NCBI GenBank assembly: GCA_963921425.1
Contig: OY992840.1
Location: 1,862,501-1,926,500 of the forward strand
Reading direction: 5' to 3'
From: Dryas octopetala
Taxonomy: Eukaryota > Streptophyta > Magnoliopsida > Rosales > Rosaceae
DNA: 64,000 nucleotides
Shown: in pieces, positions 46,015-57,903 of the stretch
Layout: every line of letters begins with the position of its first letter
Numbering within the stretch: the stretch's first letter is position 1
Translations under genes and position numbers: made by a program
The notes under the pieces: generated by a model
The model's input: only the letters and a program-made list of their open reading frames with translations
Database searches by the model: none
What the model was told of the DNA's origin: nothing

Positions 46015-49000
46015 ACTTGGATTATAGATTCGGAAGCGTCTGATCATTTGGTATCAAATTCCAAATTGCTTCACACTAAAACACCTTTCACATGCGCACC
46101 AGTTAAATTGCCTACTGGACAAACCGCACCAATCACACATATAGGCAAATCAAATCCATCTACATCATTACCTCTTCAAAATGTTCTTTTTGCACCTTCT
46201 TTCCAGTTTAATTTGATGTTCGTTCATAAAATCACCAGTTCATTAAATTGTTCTGTTACTTTCTATCCTGATGGTTGTATTTTTCAGGACCTAATTACGA
46301 AGAAGAGGATTGGCAAGAGTAGTGTGCATGGTGGTCTTTACCATTTGGATCCAGACGATGCTTCCATTGTTTCCACCGTGTCATCTCCAGCTTCTAATCT
46401 TTGGCATTGGCGACTAGGCCATCCCTCACCTACAGTTCAGTCTCATATTTCCCATATTTCAGATTCCGTTTCTTGTTCAAATAAGGATAATTGCTTTGTT
46501 TTTCCATTAGCAAAACATGCTAGAACTCCTTTTCCTTTAAGTACTATTTCAAGTTTAAAATGTTTTGACTTAATACATTGTGACATTTGGGGTCCTTTCA
46601 CTATCCCTTCTCTTAGTGGTGCTAAATATTTTTTAACAATCGTGGATGATTATTCACGTTGCACATAGACCTATCTTATGCATTTCAAATCTGAAACTTC
46701 AAATCTTATACAGCAATTCTTTGCCATGATAAATTGCAATTTGGTTCATCTATTTGTCAAGTTCGCACAGATAATGGCTTAGAATTTCTCACTTCAAATC
46801 TTTAACAATTTTTTTCATCTATGGGGGTACAATATCAACGTATCTGCATTAACACACCACAACAGAATGGTGTAGCCGAACGAAAGCATTGGCATCTTCT
46901 AAATGTGGCACGTTTAATCTGTTTTCAATCTCATCTTCCCCTTCATTTTTGGGGAGAATGCATCTTAACAGCCACCTATCTCATCAATCGGTTACCTAGT
47001 AAAGTTTTAAAGGGAAAACACCATACGCAATTTTATTTGGTACAAAACCCACATACACACGTTTAAAGGTTTTTGGTTGTCTTTGTTTTGCTAACAATGT
47101 TTTAAACAAAGTACACAAATTTGACAAACGGGCAACTCCCGGTATTTTTGTTGGTTATCCTCACAACGAAAAAGGTTACAAAATTTATGACTATGCTACT
47201 AATAAGATTCTCATTAGTCGAGATGTTCAGTTTTTTGAAAATCATTTTCCTTATGCTTCCACGCCTTCCACCATTGATCAATCAATTCCTTCTCATACAC
47301 ATATATCTACTCTACCAACCGATATCTATGACACAGATGCCACTCCACCCTTTCCTTCCGCTACCCCAAGAGCATCTCCTTCAACAACATAGTTGGATAC
47401 CACTCCTTCTCTTGCAGAACCTCGTTCTCCCACTTCACCATTACCCACACCTTTTTTCTCCCCAAATATCATCATTCCATCTAATACACAATCGCCCTCC
47501 AACCCCTTCTCTTCTGTGGACCAGTCTGCTGTCCAGTCACCTTCTGTGGACCGATCTGCTCCACCACCAGGTTCTGTGGACCAGTCTGCTGCCCCACCAG
47601 TCGAGCTTGGCCCCCGAATCCGAGACCCACAAGTTAAACTACTCAACTACCACTGTTACAATACCTAAGTCAGTTCATCTCCTTCTACTACTATGGTTTC
47701 TAAAGGTACTCGCTATCTTCTCTCCGATTATCTCACTTATTCTCACATTTCTACTCCTCACAATGCGTTTTTAGCTTCCATATTTTGTGTAGAGGAACCC
47801 ACTTCTTATTCGCAGGCTTCTCTCATTCCTCATTGGTGTGATGCTATGCGCGAAGAACTTCATGCCCTCGAATCTAATTCCACATGGTCCCTAGTTCCTT
47901 TTCCTGCTCACAAGCATCCCATTGGTCGTAAATAGGTGTACGAAGTGAAGAGACATTCCGATGGTACTATTGAGCGCTTCAAAGCGCGTCTAGTTGCTAA
48001 AGGTTACACCCAACTTAAAGGAATTGATTACAAAGAAACCTTTTCTCCCATTGCCAAATTAGTCACAGTTCGTGTTCTTCTCACCATTGCATCTTCTAAA
48101 GCTTGGCCTCTCCATCAATTAGACGTCAACAATGCATTTTACATGGTGACTTACATGAAGAGGTCTATATGCAACCTCCACCTGGTTATGTCCATAAGGG
48201 GAAGAATCTGGTTTGCAAATTACACAAATCACTCTCCGGACTCAAGTAGGCTTCTCGACAATGGTTTGCCAAATTTTCACAAGCCATTCTTACAGCTAGT
48301 TACACACAATCTAAAGTCGACTATTCTCTTTTTTATAAACACAAATGTATCTCTTATGTGTTTATATTAGTGTATGTTGATGACGTTATTATTACAGGTT
48401 CCAACCCACACGAGATCACCAAGCTTAAGGACTTCTTGCATCAAAATTTCAAGCTAAAAAGACTTAGGCTCTCTTAAATATTTTCTTGGGATTGAGGTAC
48501 CAAGATCTCGCAAGGGTATTTGTTTGAATCAACGAAAGTATGCGTTGGATATTATAAAATATACTGGTTTAATGGGAGCTAAACTGGAATCTGTTCCCAT
48601 GGAAAAGAATATGAAACTCAACAACAATAATGACAATTTACTCAATAACCCGGCCTCATATCGCCGTTTGATTGGCAGATTAATCTATCTAACAGTTACA
48701 AGGCCAAATATTCCTTTTTCTATTTATATACTCAGCCAATTCATGTACCAGCCACGCCAACCACATATGAAGGCTGCTACACGGTTGGTCCATTACTTAA
48801 AGGGATCTCCCAGTCAAGGTATTTTGTTGCCATCTCACAATGAATTGAAATTAAAGACTTATTGCGATTCAGATTTGGCAAGTTGTCCTATGACTAGAAG
48901 GTCAATGACAGGTTCTTGTGTTTTCCTCGGAGCAAGTCCTACATCATGGAAGAAAAAAAAAACAGCCTATTGTTTCTTGATCCTCATCAGAAGCCGAGTA

Positions 49001-49331
49001 TAGGGCTATGGCTGTCGCCACTTGCGAGCTCCAGTGGTTACGATATCTTTTACATGATTTTCGAATATCACATTCATTTCCCAGTTTACTCTATTGTGAC
49101 AACAAAGCTGCCTTATACATTGCAGCCAATCCAGTTTATCACGAACGTACAAAACACATTGAGATTGATTGTCATGTTGTTAGTGAAAAAATTCGAGATG
49201 GATCATTACAAACAGTGTTTGTTCCTTCCAAAGAACAGACAGAAGACATTTTTACAAAAGCTTTGGGCAAAGACGCTTTCCTACGATTAGAAGGCAAGTT
49301 GAATCTACTCGATATACACGCTCCAACTTGA
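46015..49331 (+). pseudogene. Copia pol, broken
   Basis: Protease region reads WIIDSEASDHL where the family has DSGA, so the active-site glycine is replaced. Integrase: LWHWRLGHPS at about 46400 and FDLIHCDIWGPF, then stops; later [17 protein letters not shown] Pro/Ser-rich linker with a repeated VDQSA/VDRSA motif runs 47390-47640. [22 protein letters not shown] (about 47970) and YVDDVIITGS-like DNA at 48370-48400. RNase H: TRPNIPFS and KHIEIDCHVVSEKIRDG at 49160-49200. At least six frame interruptions. Confidence 0.9.
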
Positions 49332-49338
49332 GGGGGAG

Positions 49339-49589
49339 TGTTAGAAATCAAACCTTCATTCAAGCCTTAACTCTGGGAAGACTTTAGATTGAAGCTTACA
49401 ATTTGCTATTGCCTTATTTAGCTGATTACTTGGGCAAGTGTAACTTTCCTTCTTTATGTAATTACCTTAGACATATGATTTGATTTTTCTTTCCTTATTG
49501 TAATTAGCTAGGCCTTCCCTGTTTGTTATATAGCTCTGTAAATCATAGTGAAAGAATACACATATAAATTCATTCCAACATATTTCTCA
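49339..49589 (+). repeat. 3' LTR of the decayed Copia
   Basis: 251 bp, starts TGTTAGAAATCAAACC just after the polypurine tract. Confidence 0.92.
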
Positions 49590-49639
49590 TAAATAAAGTT
49601 CATACTTCATACGTACATTTATAATTGGCCTCTACGAAT

Positions 49640-51915
49640 TTTCATCTTTTGAAATGTTTTCATGATTGTATCATTATCAATCTCCTCCAAGATATCGTTC
49701 TCTATGTATACAACCATGCTATTGCTCAACCACTCATCACCCATCCGATTGAGCAATCGATTCTTAATAATATTCATAACTGAAAATGCTCTCTCAACTG
49801 TAGCAGTTGCAACTAGTATGCCAAAGTTAGAAGCAAATAAACTAATGGATATATTTTGTCTCTTATAGTCTCCACCATTTTTTTAGCAAGGTCACCAATT
49901 TCATCCAACTTTGAGAATTCACTATTAAAGCACATGTCAGCAATATACGTATCAAGTTGATCACTAAGCAACATGAGCTGAAATTAATGTAGAGAATTCA
50001 TTCAGATAAAATTCAACAAGGTGAATCAATTTCTTCTTGTCAAAATGAAAGAATGAGTTAAATAGACCCAAACATGCCACACAAAGAAGCAACTCAGTGT
50101 TCGACTCAATGAAACGAGCATTCAATTCTTGAAGTTGCATATCTATAATAGAACAAAATATCTCAACTCAATAATGATGCAAGTTTGTTGTTTTCTGTGA
50201 GTTACGTTTTTTTCTCCCTCGAACTACAAAGTTATCATCCATATTGGCATGGGAACATCAATTCTATGTTTTTCACAAAAAAGAGAAACTTCATCAAGTA
50301 AAGAGGTCCATCCACTCTCCCTCATTTCCTGGAGCCGTACTTTGGACAGTTGAACTAAATTCAAGGCATTCACAATATCTTGATCTTTCCTTTGTAGTGC
50401 TTGTGACAACTCATTTGTGATTGCCAATAACACTCTCATCAAATGAAGACTAAATACAAATTCAAAAGATTGTATTGAGTCTAATAAGCTTTGTGCTTCA
50501 ATTCGTTGATTTGAATTTGAAGAATCCATTCCAATAATTTCAAGCACATCAATCACGTATTGCTTTAAACATACAAGTCAAACTCACCAAAGTATTATAA
50601 TGTGAGCCCCAACGAGTATCATCAGGACGTTTGAGATTAGTTTCTTGATTTAAGCCTTATCCACTTGAAAACTCTCCAATATCAAATGCCTCCAAAATTT
50701 TTGCAGCTTGTTTCTCCCTAAGCATATCTCGACGTTTACATGATCCTCCAACAACATTCAAAATTTTAGCAATATTTAAACTGAAAAGTGAGGCAATCTG
50801 ATCATGATTCATTGCCACATATACTAGAGCTAATTGCAACTGATGAGCAAAACAATGAACATAATATGGACATGGATTCTCCTTAAGTAGAAGTGTTTTA
50901 AGACCATTATACTCACTTTCCATATTACTAGTTCCATCATAACCTTGCCCATACAATCTAGAAAGACTTAACCCATATCTACAAAATAAATCATCCACTG
51001 TTGTCTTAAGAGTGAGAGCACTAGTATTAGTGACATGCTCAACACCCAAAAACTGCTTAATTACCTGCCCTTTTATGTTCACATATAGTATTACAATAGC
51101 CATTTGTTCCTTGATTGATATGTCATGTGCTTCATCAATCAAAACAGAAAAAAGTGCATCACCAATATCACCAATAATCACCTTGATAATTTCAAATGCA
51201 GCTACACTTACAATATCCTTCTGAATATCAGGAGCTATTAACTTTAGGTTTTGAGGGGCATTCTTTAATGCAACTGCTCCGACATCTGGATTATTTGTAG
51301 TAAGAAACCTGAGAAGTTTAAGAAAATTTACTGGGTTCTTTGAATCTTCAGATTCATCATGACCAAAAAATGCTAGTCTTGCCTCCAAAAGAAATTGAAC
51401 ACACTCAATTTTTGCATTTAAGCAGGTTCGGTATTCATTTCGAGCTTGATCTGATTGTTTAAACAAAACCGTCTCAATATGCTACTTTTGGGTCATCAAG
51501 GTTTGACATTTTCTCCAATTTGAGAATCCTTCACCAACAAAGAAATCACCACCTGCCTGATCTCCAATATTTGGTTTGAAAAGATAGCAACACAGACAAT
51601 ATGCAGTATCTTTGTCTGCATTATACTCTAACCAATTGGGAAAATCATTAAACCAAGCTTGATTAAACCGTCGGTGTTGTTGTCCAAAATTTCTTAGTGG
51701 AAAATGATGGTCAAAAGGCTGACAAGGTCCCTTTGTAGATATGCTCTATGAATTTGGTCTTGGTCATTAGGATGTTAATCCATAATCGGAGGACGTAACC
51801 CTGGATTTGCAAGAAGATTTGCCAAATTGATTTCTACTCGACTTTGTTTAAAGGAAGAAGAATTATCATCTCTCTTGGAGGAGGTGATTTTCTTTGGAAG
51901 AATTTATCCATGATT
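49640..51915 (-). pseudogene. hAT-family transposase (TTF/ZMYM1-like), decayed
   Basis: From high to low coordinates: a TTF-type zinc-finger region near 51480-51915 (reads FPNWLEYNADKDTAYCLCCY and GFSNWRKCQTL); a DUF4371/RNase H-like core in the 269-codon ORF 51466-50657 with EAHDISIKEQMA, GQGYDGTSNM and CFAHQLQLAL; a further part 50556-50224; and the hAT C-terminal dimerisation motif near 49640-49810 (TVERAFSVMNIIKNRLLNRM). Frames are broken between parts. It would cut and paste hAT elements. Domain order shows one former gene; no full inverted terminal repeat pair was found. Confidence 0.85.
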
Positions 51916-52266
51916 GTTTAAACAACAAAGGAAAATTGAATAATAATTATTAGTTTGTTTAATTGTATTGTGTATTGTTAAATATAACCAAAGTGCTAAA
52001 GCCTAAATGCAATTGTAGTGCAAACAGTGCACATGCCTAAACTTTAATTAGGTAAAGGATAAAGGATCTTGTATCAAATTATGATTGGGCCAATTGGCAA
52101 TTCATGCTTCTAACTTACTTGAACATCAACTTACAAACTGAAATGGGTATACTCTGAATATTTTTTAGATTTGGAAGTAGAAATACTAACCTTTCAAGTT
52201 GCTTCAAAGCCTTCAAGCCTTCTCTGTGGCCAAGCCCTCACTAGTTGCTGCTACCGAAGGTAGTCC

Positions 52267-52268
<2 letters not shown>

Positions 52269-52322
<54 letters not shown>
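52269..52322. repeat. (CT)n microsatellite
   Basis: About 26 dinucleotide units. Confidence 0.95.
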
Positions 52323-52324
<2 letters not shown>

Positions 52325-52439
52325 TTGTTCTTTCAAATGAACGATCAGTAATGCATGGCGCTTTTGGTCATTAATATATTTATCATAGGGGGCTTTGTTG
52401 TCATTTAATAAATATATACAAAAACAAAAAATTGAAAGT

Positions 52440-52488
52440 GAGTGGGGGCTTGAGCCCCCTAGTCTTGAATTGGATCCGCCCTTGGATG
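52440..52488 (-). mobile_element. Probable 5' terminus of the hAT element
   Basis: Read on the minus strand, AAGGGCGGATCCAATTCAAG followed by a CCCCCT-rich stretch resembles the ends of plant ZMYM1-like hAT elements. The matching other end was not found; the Copia at 44.5-49.6 kb lies on that side. Confidence 0.5.
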
Positions 52489-52494
52489 GGTCAT

Positions 52495-52927
52495 TGTGAT
52501 TAAATTAAATTAGTTATTGGGCCGGACCCGGTTTTTGTCTTGGGTTAGCAAGATTGAGGGGCCTTGAGCCCATAATGTTAACTAATTTGGTAATTAAATG
52601 ATCAAATTAATATTTAAATCTCAAATAATGCTTAACCCCTTAACTGCTTCGGCAGTTAAGTAGATAAGAGGTTAAATCCCTAATTTCATGAGGTAACTCT
52701 CAAAAGAAGGAGTGTATAGCTCGACAGAGACTATGGACTTAGGTAACACATTTTTGAAGTAAAGTTACTGATTAACAAGTTAACAAAAAATAATGTCTAA
52801 CTTAAGCATCAAATGCCCTTTGAGGAGTAACTTCCTAAGGGGTAGTTACGACTCATTTGTTACTTTTGCAGGGAAGTTAGGAGGTAGTTGGTTGACCTGT
52901 GCATCTTTGGAAATTCGAGCCTCATCA
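52495..52927 (+). mobile_element. Gypsy 5' LTR
   Basis: Starts TGTGATTAAATTAAATTAG and ends CCTCATCA, with the PBS one base later. Start inferred from TG and from the preceding hAT end. Confidence 0.65.
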
Positions 52928-52928
52928 G

Positions 52929-52946
52929 TTGGCGTTGTCTGTGGGA
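52929..52946 (+). other. Gypsy primer-binding site
   Basis: TTGGCGTTGTCTGTGGGA, close to the common plant Gypsy form TTGGCGCCGTCTGTGGGA with CC changed to TT. Confidence 0.75.
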
Positions 52947-52965
52947 ATGAAAATAAATTTTACTG

Positions 52966-54412
52966 ATGGTGAACACTCGAAATACAACCCAAGATGATAC
53001 ACGACACCCGAAACTAAATAATGCACCGACGAATCAACAATTGGAGGCCATGCAAGAAACACTTAAAACCTTAACTGCAGGATCGCAAAATGTGGTTCAG
53101 ATGTTAGATCATATGAACCACGAGGTGGAGGAACCCTCACGAAACCAGCATGAGGAAGAACAAGGAGAAACTGAAGCAAACTCTAATGGGGTTGTACCTC
53201 ATCCATTGTAGCGTGATTTGAAAAGTCCGCTAGCGGGAGAAATACAAGCATACCCAATGTCACCCAGATTGAAACTCCCAACAAACGAACTTTATGATGG
53301 GCATTCTGACCCAATGGACCACTTGGATACCTTTCAGTCACAAATGAGGCTCTACTTGGTACCAAACCCCATAATATGTTGGGCATTTGTGACAACGCTG
53401 AAAGGCTGAGCGAGGGTCTGGTTTGGAAAATTATCTCCAGGAAGTGTGGCATGTTTCGACCAACTTGCTGAAGCTTTTGAAGCACAGTTCATTGGAAACA
53501 AGAAAACAAAGCACGGTTCAAGCCACCTTCTGTTTGTTAGACAGGGCGAGACCGAACCACTTTGTAAATATCTCCAAAGTTTTAATGTCAAAGGCTTAGA
53601 AGTCAAAGGAATACATGAGGACTCCTTGATCCATTCCTTAGTGAATAGGCTCCAGCCCACACAGTTTAGTTATTCACTAGGCATGGATCAACCCTCGAGC
53701 ATGAAGGAAATTTTGGAGTGGGCAGAAAAATACATGAATGTTGATGATCTCCATAAAGTACTGAAAGCCAATGCAAAGGTTGCGACCTTGAATGACAAGG
53801 CCTCGATCAGCGTCGAATAGCCAAGAAAAAAGAAAGAACAGAGACGAGAAGGTTCGAAGAAGTGAGAAAAGAGGACCATCGACAGTAGGACGAAACTGCC
53901 CTCGAGGCTTGGTTAGTCAATATGACTCTTACACCCCACTTCGAGTACCCCGGCTAGGAGCAAATCTTTATGGAGATCTCATATACACAATTGATCCAGA
54001 GACCAAAAAAGATGTCTACAGATCCATCAAAGCGACCTCGCAATAAGTACTACAAGTTTTACAGAGATCATGGACACAATACAAAAGATTGTTTCGAGCT
54101 TAAGGAGCAGATTGAGGGTCTCATTCAAAGGGGCCATATAAGATATTATGTGGCGCTCGAGGACATTGTAATGAAAGGCATGTAGCATTGTTATTGCCTC
54201 CTCCATAGAGGCCAGATGGGAAAGTGATCCAGTTCATTCATGGAGGGATCCATAATGGTGGAGAGTCTGGCAATAGAAGGAAGAACTACATGAAGAAGGC
54301 TCAGGTGGAACCATAATAATGGAAAGTGTCGTTTGTACAACAATAAAAACTCGAACTGCTGAATTTTTGGGAACAAGACATTCAAAGGCTGCATTTTCTC
54401 CACAATGATGCA
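52966..54412 (+). pseudogene. Gypsy gag, broken
   Basis: Starts MVNTRNTTQDDTRHP after the PBS. One stop (53209) separates the leader from the retrotrans-gag core, which reads YDGHSDPMDHLDTFQSQM, then a stop (53407), then CFDQLAEAFEAQFIGNKKTK and RQGETEPLCKYLQSFN to 53820. A shift leads to a CCHC-like region, YKFYRDHGHNTKDCFELK (about 54048-54100), and a tail to 54412. Typical Tat-like Gypsy gag. It stops abruptly at the codons for N-D-A, which continue at 57904. Confidence 0.85.
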
Positions 54413-54603
54413 TACAACTATTGTCAGAATTAATTGTAATAATGCACCCACAACAAAAAAGAGAAATCTTAATAATGCATTCAAAGCATGAAGCACTAAA
54501 CTATAATATTAGAAGCCACTTCACTATTGGATTCACAAGTGATGAGGAATGGGAGTGGTGTATGTTAGTGGTTTGAGTTGTACCAAAAAAAAAAAAAAAA
54601 AAC

Positions 54604-55115
54604 AGAATAAGAAAGACTACGCATTTAGAAAATTAGAATGTAATGCTAATTAATGTTTGAAAAATAGGCAGTTGGAGCACTCGGTCTACCAAACAACCAA
54701 GTGAAGACTGAAGATGCGACCTCTTCAATATTGCAAGTTGCAAGTAATAAATTATTACAATTGTATGCAAGCATACGTAGATATCACTATACATCTTGCA
54801 TTGATGCATAGTGGACGAAAAATTTTAAACAGGAAAATTAAAAATGGGGTGAATGGGTCAGGTTGGTCAGTAAATGGGCTAAGTCTTGCCCGTTCAGCAT
54901 TTCAGCCAGTCAATGTTTTCTAAATCTGACCCCTTCAATTTTCAGTTGTGCCTTCAATTCCTCACAATAAATAACACCAATTTGGACCCTCTACTATCAT
55001 TCCAAACTCTCCTCCTCCTACAACAATACAAAGCACAACAACAACAACAGCATCTACACACCCAAAAGAGCCAAAACGACTCACATCCTCTGCTTTCATC
55101 TAAGAACACAACCAA
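54604..55115. promoter_or_regulatory. Upstream region of the At4g22030-like gene
   Basis: About 0.5 kb after a poly(A) run at 54585-54603. It has a CA/CT-rich leader-like stretch from 54950. AATAAATAAC near 54965 is too weak to call a TATA box. No other feature seen. Confidence 0.35.
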
Positions 55116-56450
55116 ATGGCTTCCTTGCAAACTTCACGTCTCATATTCTCTTCTTCTTCTTCTTCTTCTTCTTCTTCTTCTTCTTCATCATGTTGTTCTT
55201 CAAAGAGAATCAATGCTGCCATCCATGTCCCCAAGCTTCCAAGAGTCCGCTTCACAGTCCCCAAAACAGCAACAAAGGTAGTGCTTGAGGGACTGCCATT
55301 GAGGGATGGAATCACAAACACAATCCCAATAGCACCACCAAAACAACATGATGATGCTTCATATAAGCATCAGTCTACTACTACAACTAGTACTACTTCT
55401 ACAGCTACTACTGAGCTGTATGCAATCTTAGAGGCAGTAGCAGACAGAGTTGAGATGCATAAGAACATCAGCGAGCAGCGTGACAACTGGAACGCCCTTC
55501 TACTCAACTCCATCAACATGATCACTCTCACGGCTTCAGTCATGGCTGGAGTTGCAGGCTCTTTAGCAGCCGGTGCTGGAACCCCCATTTTGGCCTTGAA
55601 ACTTTCCTCCACTCTCTTATTCACTGCAGCCTCCGGAATGCTACTTGTGATGAACAAGATCCAGCCTTCACAACTAGCTGAGGAGCAACGCAATGCCACA
55701 AGATTGTTCAAGCAGCACCAGACCCAAATCCAGACCCTGCTTGCTCTCCGAGATCCAACCCAAAAAGATGTGAATGAAACTATGGACAAGGTCTTGGCAC
55801 TCGACAAAGCTTACCCACTTCCCCTTTTGGGTGCTATGCTCGAAAAATTCCCCGAAAAATTCGAGCCAGCAGTTTGGTGGCCTTCAAATCAAACTCAAAC
55901 TCAAACTCAAACTCCAAGCAAACCCAAATCCAAGATGGGAACAAAGATTAATGGGTGGAGTGAGGAACTTGAAGAGGAAATGAGGGAAATTATAGAAGTG
56001 GTGAAGATGAAGGACTTAGAGGACTATGAGAGACTTGGTAGCTTGGTGTTGAAGATTAACAAGGTTTTGGCCATCTCAGGCCCTTTGCTTACTGGGGTTG
56101 CAGCCATTGGCTCTGCTTTTGTGGGACATGGGTCATGGACCGCCATTGTTGCAGTGGCTGCAGGGTCATTGGGTGGAGCAGTCAATGCATTTCAGCATGG
56201 TGGGCAGGTTGGGATGGTGTTTGAGATGTACAGGAACTGCGCTGGCTTCTTCAACAAAATGGAGGATTTCATTGAAGCCACTCTTGAAGAGAAAGACTTG
56301 GAGAAAAGAGAAAATGGGGACTTGTTTGAGATGAAGGTGGCTTTGCAATTGGGAAGAAGCTTGCCTCAGCTTAGAGAGATTGCATCAAAATCAGCTTCTT
56401 CTCGTTTAAATGGAACAGCCATAGATGAATTTGCTTGCAAGCTTTTCTGA
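55116..56450 (+). CDS. At4g22030-like protein ('probable F-box' family), intact, intronless
   Basis: 444 residues. The N-terminus MASLQTSRLIF then a run of about 14 Ser from a TTC microsatellite (55148-55187) looks like a plastid transit peptide, though targeting is unproven. INAAIHVPKLPRVRFTVPK and ELYAILEAVADRVEMHKNI are conserved in this plant family, as is IQPSQLAEEQRNATRLFKQ. Two hydrophobic, Gly/Ala-rich stretches (about 135-185 and 320-365) may be membrane-associated. The family is named after an Arabidopsis 'probable F-box' protein, but I see no F-box motif here, so a ubiquitin-ligase role is doubtful; function unknown. A QTQTQTQT stretch lies at about 257-264. The ORF is clean, so it is probably expressed. 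It is embedded in a split Gypsy element. Confidence 0.88.
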   Translation: MASLQTSRLIFSSSSSSSSSSSSSSCCSSKRINAAIHVPKLPRVRFTVPKTATKVVLEGLPLRDGITNTIPIAPPKQHDDASYKHQSTTTTSTTSTATTELYAILEAVADRVEMHKNISEQRDNWNALLLNSINMITLTASVMAGVAGSLAAGAGTPILALKLSSTLLFTAASGMLLVMNKIQPSQLAEEQRNATRLFKQHQTQIQTLLALRDPTQKDVNETMDKVLALDKAYPLPLLGAMLEKFPEKFEPAVWWPSNQTQTQTQTPSKPKSKMGTKINGWSEELEEEMREIIEVVKMKDLEDYERLGSLVLKINKVLAISGPLLTGVAAIGSAFVGHGSWTAIVAVAAGSLGGAVNAFQHGGQVGMVFEMYRNCAGFFNKMEDFIEATLEEKDLEKRENGDLFEMKVALQLGRSLPQLREIASKSASSRLNGTAIDEFACKLF

Positions 56451-57726
56451 TTAGTTCAATTTTGTTTTTTGGGTACAAAAAACTGAGGAAAAGTCCTTTG
56501 AGTTTTTAGTTCTTTTTAGATTTATTGATCAGTTCTTTGTACAATCATGTAACATAGAAGAATTAATGTTAACATCCTCACTTTTTTTCACTCCAATCTG
56601 TGCAAAAGACAAATGTGTTTAATTTTCTAGTTTCTCCATCATTTGCTGTCATGCGTGACAGCAAATGTAATAGTTATTTATTTTTATTTTTTACTAATTT
56701 CAATTATTAAGCCATCTCAACAGCAAGTAACAAGTGGGATATGTGTCTAATTTAAGTTATTGACTTTTTAGATATAAGTTTATGTCCTAATTGAGAGAGG
56801 AGGGAGTTTTGAATTAGTATATGTACAAAAATAAGGTTGTTTATGGCATATTTGAATAGTTAATTATCATAGGGTACAAGATTATGGTCTGGATTGGATG
56901 GCTGACATTAAACTGGAAATTTTGACTTTTGAGGCAGTGTGCTAAGTTGGATGGTTGGACTTGGCCCATGCCCCATGGAGTTAGGAGTCGATCAAAATTG
57001 GGCAAGTCACATCTCAAATTCAGCCTAGACATTGTGGTCAATGTAATTCTCCTATTATAACTTGGTCAATGGCTTGTTGGTTTGTAAAAATTCTACGATT
57101 CAGCCACGGCATTGCATGGACATTTTTTAACTCCTAGATGATGATAAATTTATAATAAAAAAGAAAAAGAGGATAGATTCAATTTTTTACTAATAGGATA
57201 TAAATTTTTCACTATTAGATACGTTTTATGTCATATAAACACAATAATAAAGAAGAACTCATTTTTTATTTTTTATTATATTAGAACAATTCTAATAATT
57301 AATTTATTATAATCCTAACTCATTTTTTCAACCTTTCTCACTACTTGGCTAATATCAAATGTGGTAAGAAGCTACTAGGCAGTGGTCAGTCACCTCCATT
57401 GTTGTGTTCATGATAAATTTATCATTGTGAATGATTATTAAAACCTATACAATTGGACAAATTAATGATGAAGTCAAGAAGAATATCAGAATATTAATGA
57501 GCTATTTCATCAAGAAATTAAGAATGAGTCAAATGACTTAAGCATCGACATCATACAATTAATGAGTTACTCATATAATCATTTTTATTATTTTAGAGTT
57601 TTTGAAATGACATATCTACTCGGCTTACCGAGTTGACCTTTGGTAGTATACAATTTTCAGCAGTGACACACTATAATTAATTATATAACTCACCATAATT
57701 AGCTAAAACTCACAAGCTATAGCCAA
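56451..57726. other. 3' flank of the At4g22030-like gene
   Basis: AT-rich sequence after the stop codon. A short palindrome TTTGCTGTCATGCGTGACAG (with following CAAA) lies at 56642-56665. No other gene. Confidence 0.5.
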
Positions 57727-57903
57727 GGTATAAAATTTTAGGTTTCAAAAAAATCTCGAAAGAAATTTCGACGAAAAATTTTGAAGATTTTTAAATTTCG
57801 ACAAAAATTAGACAGAAACGACGAAAATTGCTATTAAAATACGAAAATTTATTATATATTTATTTAACATATTATCTACTAAATTGATAAAAAATATTGA
57901 AAC
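57727..57903 (+). repeat. Dispersed repeat, second copy of 6728-6906
   Basis: Shares the TTTCGACAAAAATTAGACA and ATTTATTTAACATATTATC runs in the same order. It ends exactly where Gypsy protease sequence resumes. Confidence 0.7.

Larger units (their letters stand above)
44512..49589 (+). mobile_element. Decayed Copia retrotransposon
   Basis: LTRs 44512-44763 and 49339-49589, TG...CA, differing at roughly a dozen positions (about 4-5%), so clearly older than the Copia at 31.5 kb. PBS TGGTATTAGAGCC at 44766-44778; polypurine AGGGGGAG at 49331-49338. No convincing 5 bp duplication (TATAA left, TAAAT right). The internal region has gag, protease, integrase, RT and RNase H in Copia order with many stops and shifts, hence non-autonomous. 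Confidence 0.93.
54413..57903 (+). other. 3.49 kb segment splitting the Gypsy element and holding a host-like gene
   Basis: The left border falls after ...CACAATGATGCA and the right before CTTGTGGTCACAACC. Put side by side they restore the usual Gypsy protease start order (N-D-A then L-V-V-T). No target-site duplication, TIR or Helitron end was found. The 3' end is the dispersed repeat also present at 6.7 kb. The segment contains the intact gene at 55116-56450. Confidence 0.6.

Noticed and set aside
44507..49594. 5 bp target duplication for the decayed Copia
   Set aside because: Flanks TATAA and TAAAT do not match at the LTR borders.
54413..57903. Helitron carrying the At4g22030-like gene
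   Set aside because: Neither border shows 5'-TC, a 3'-CTRR with hairpin, or insertion between A and T.
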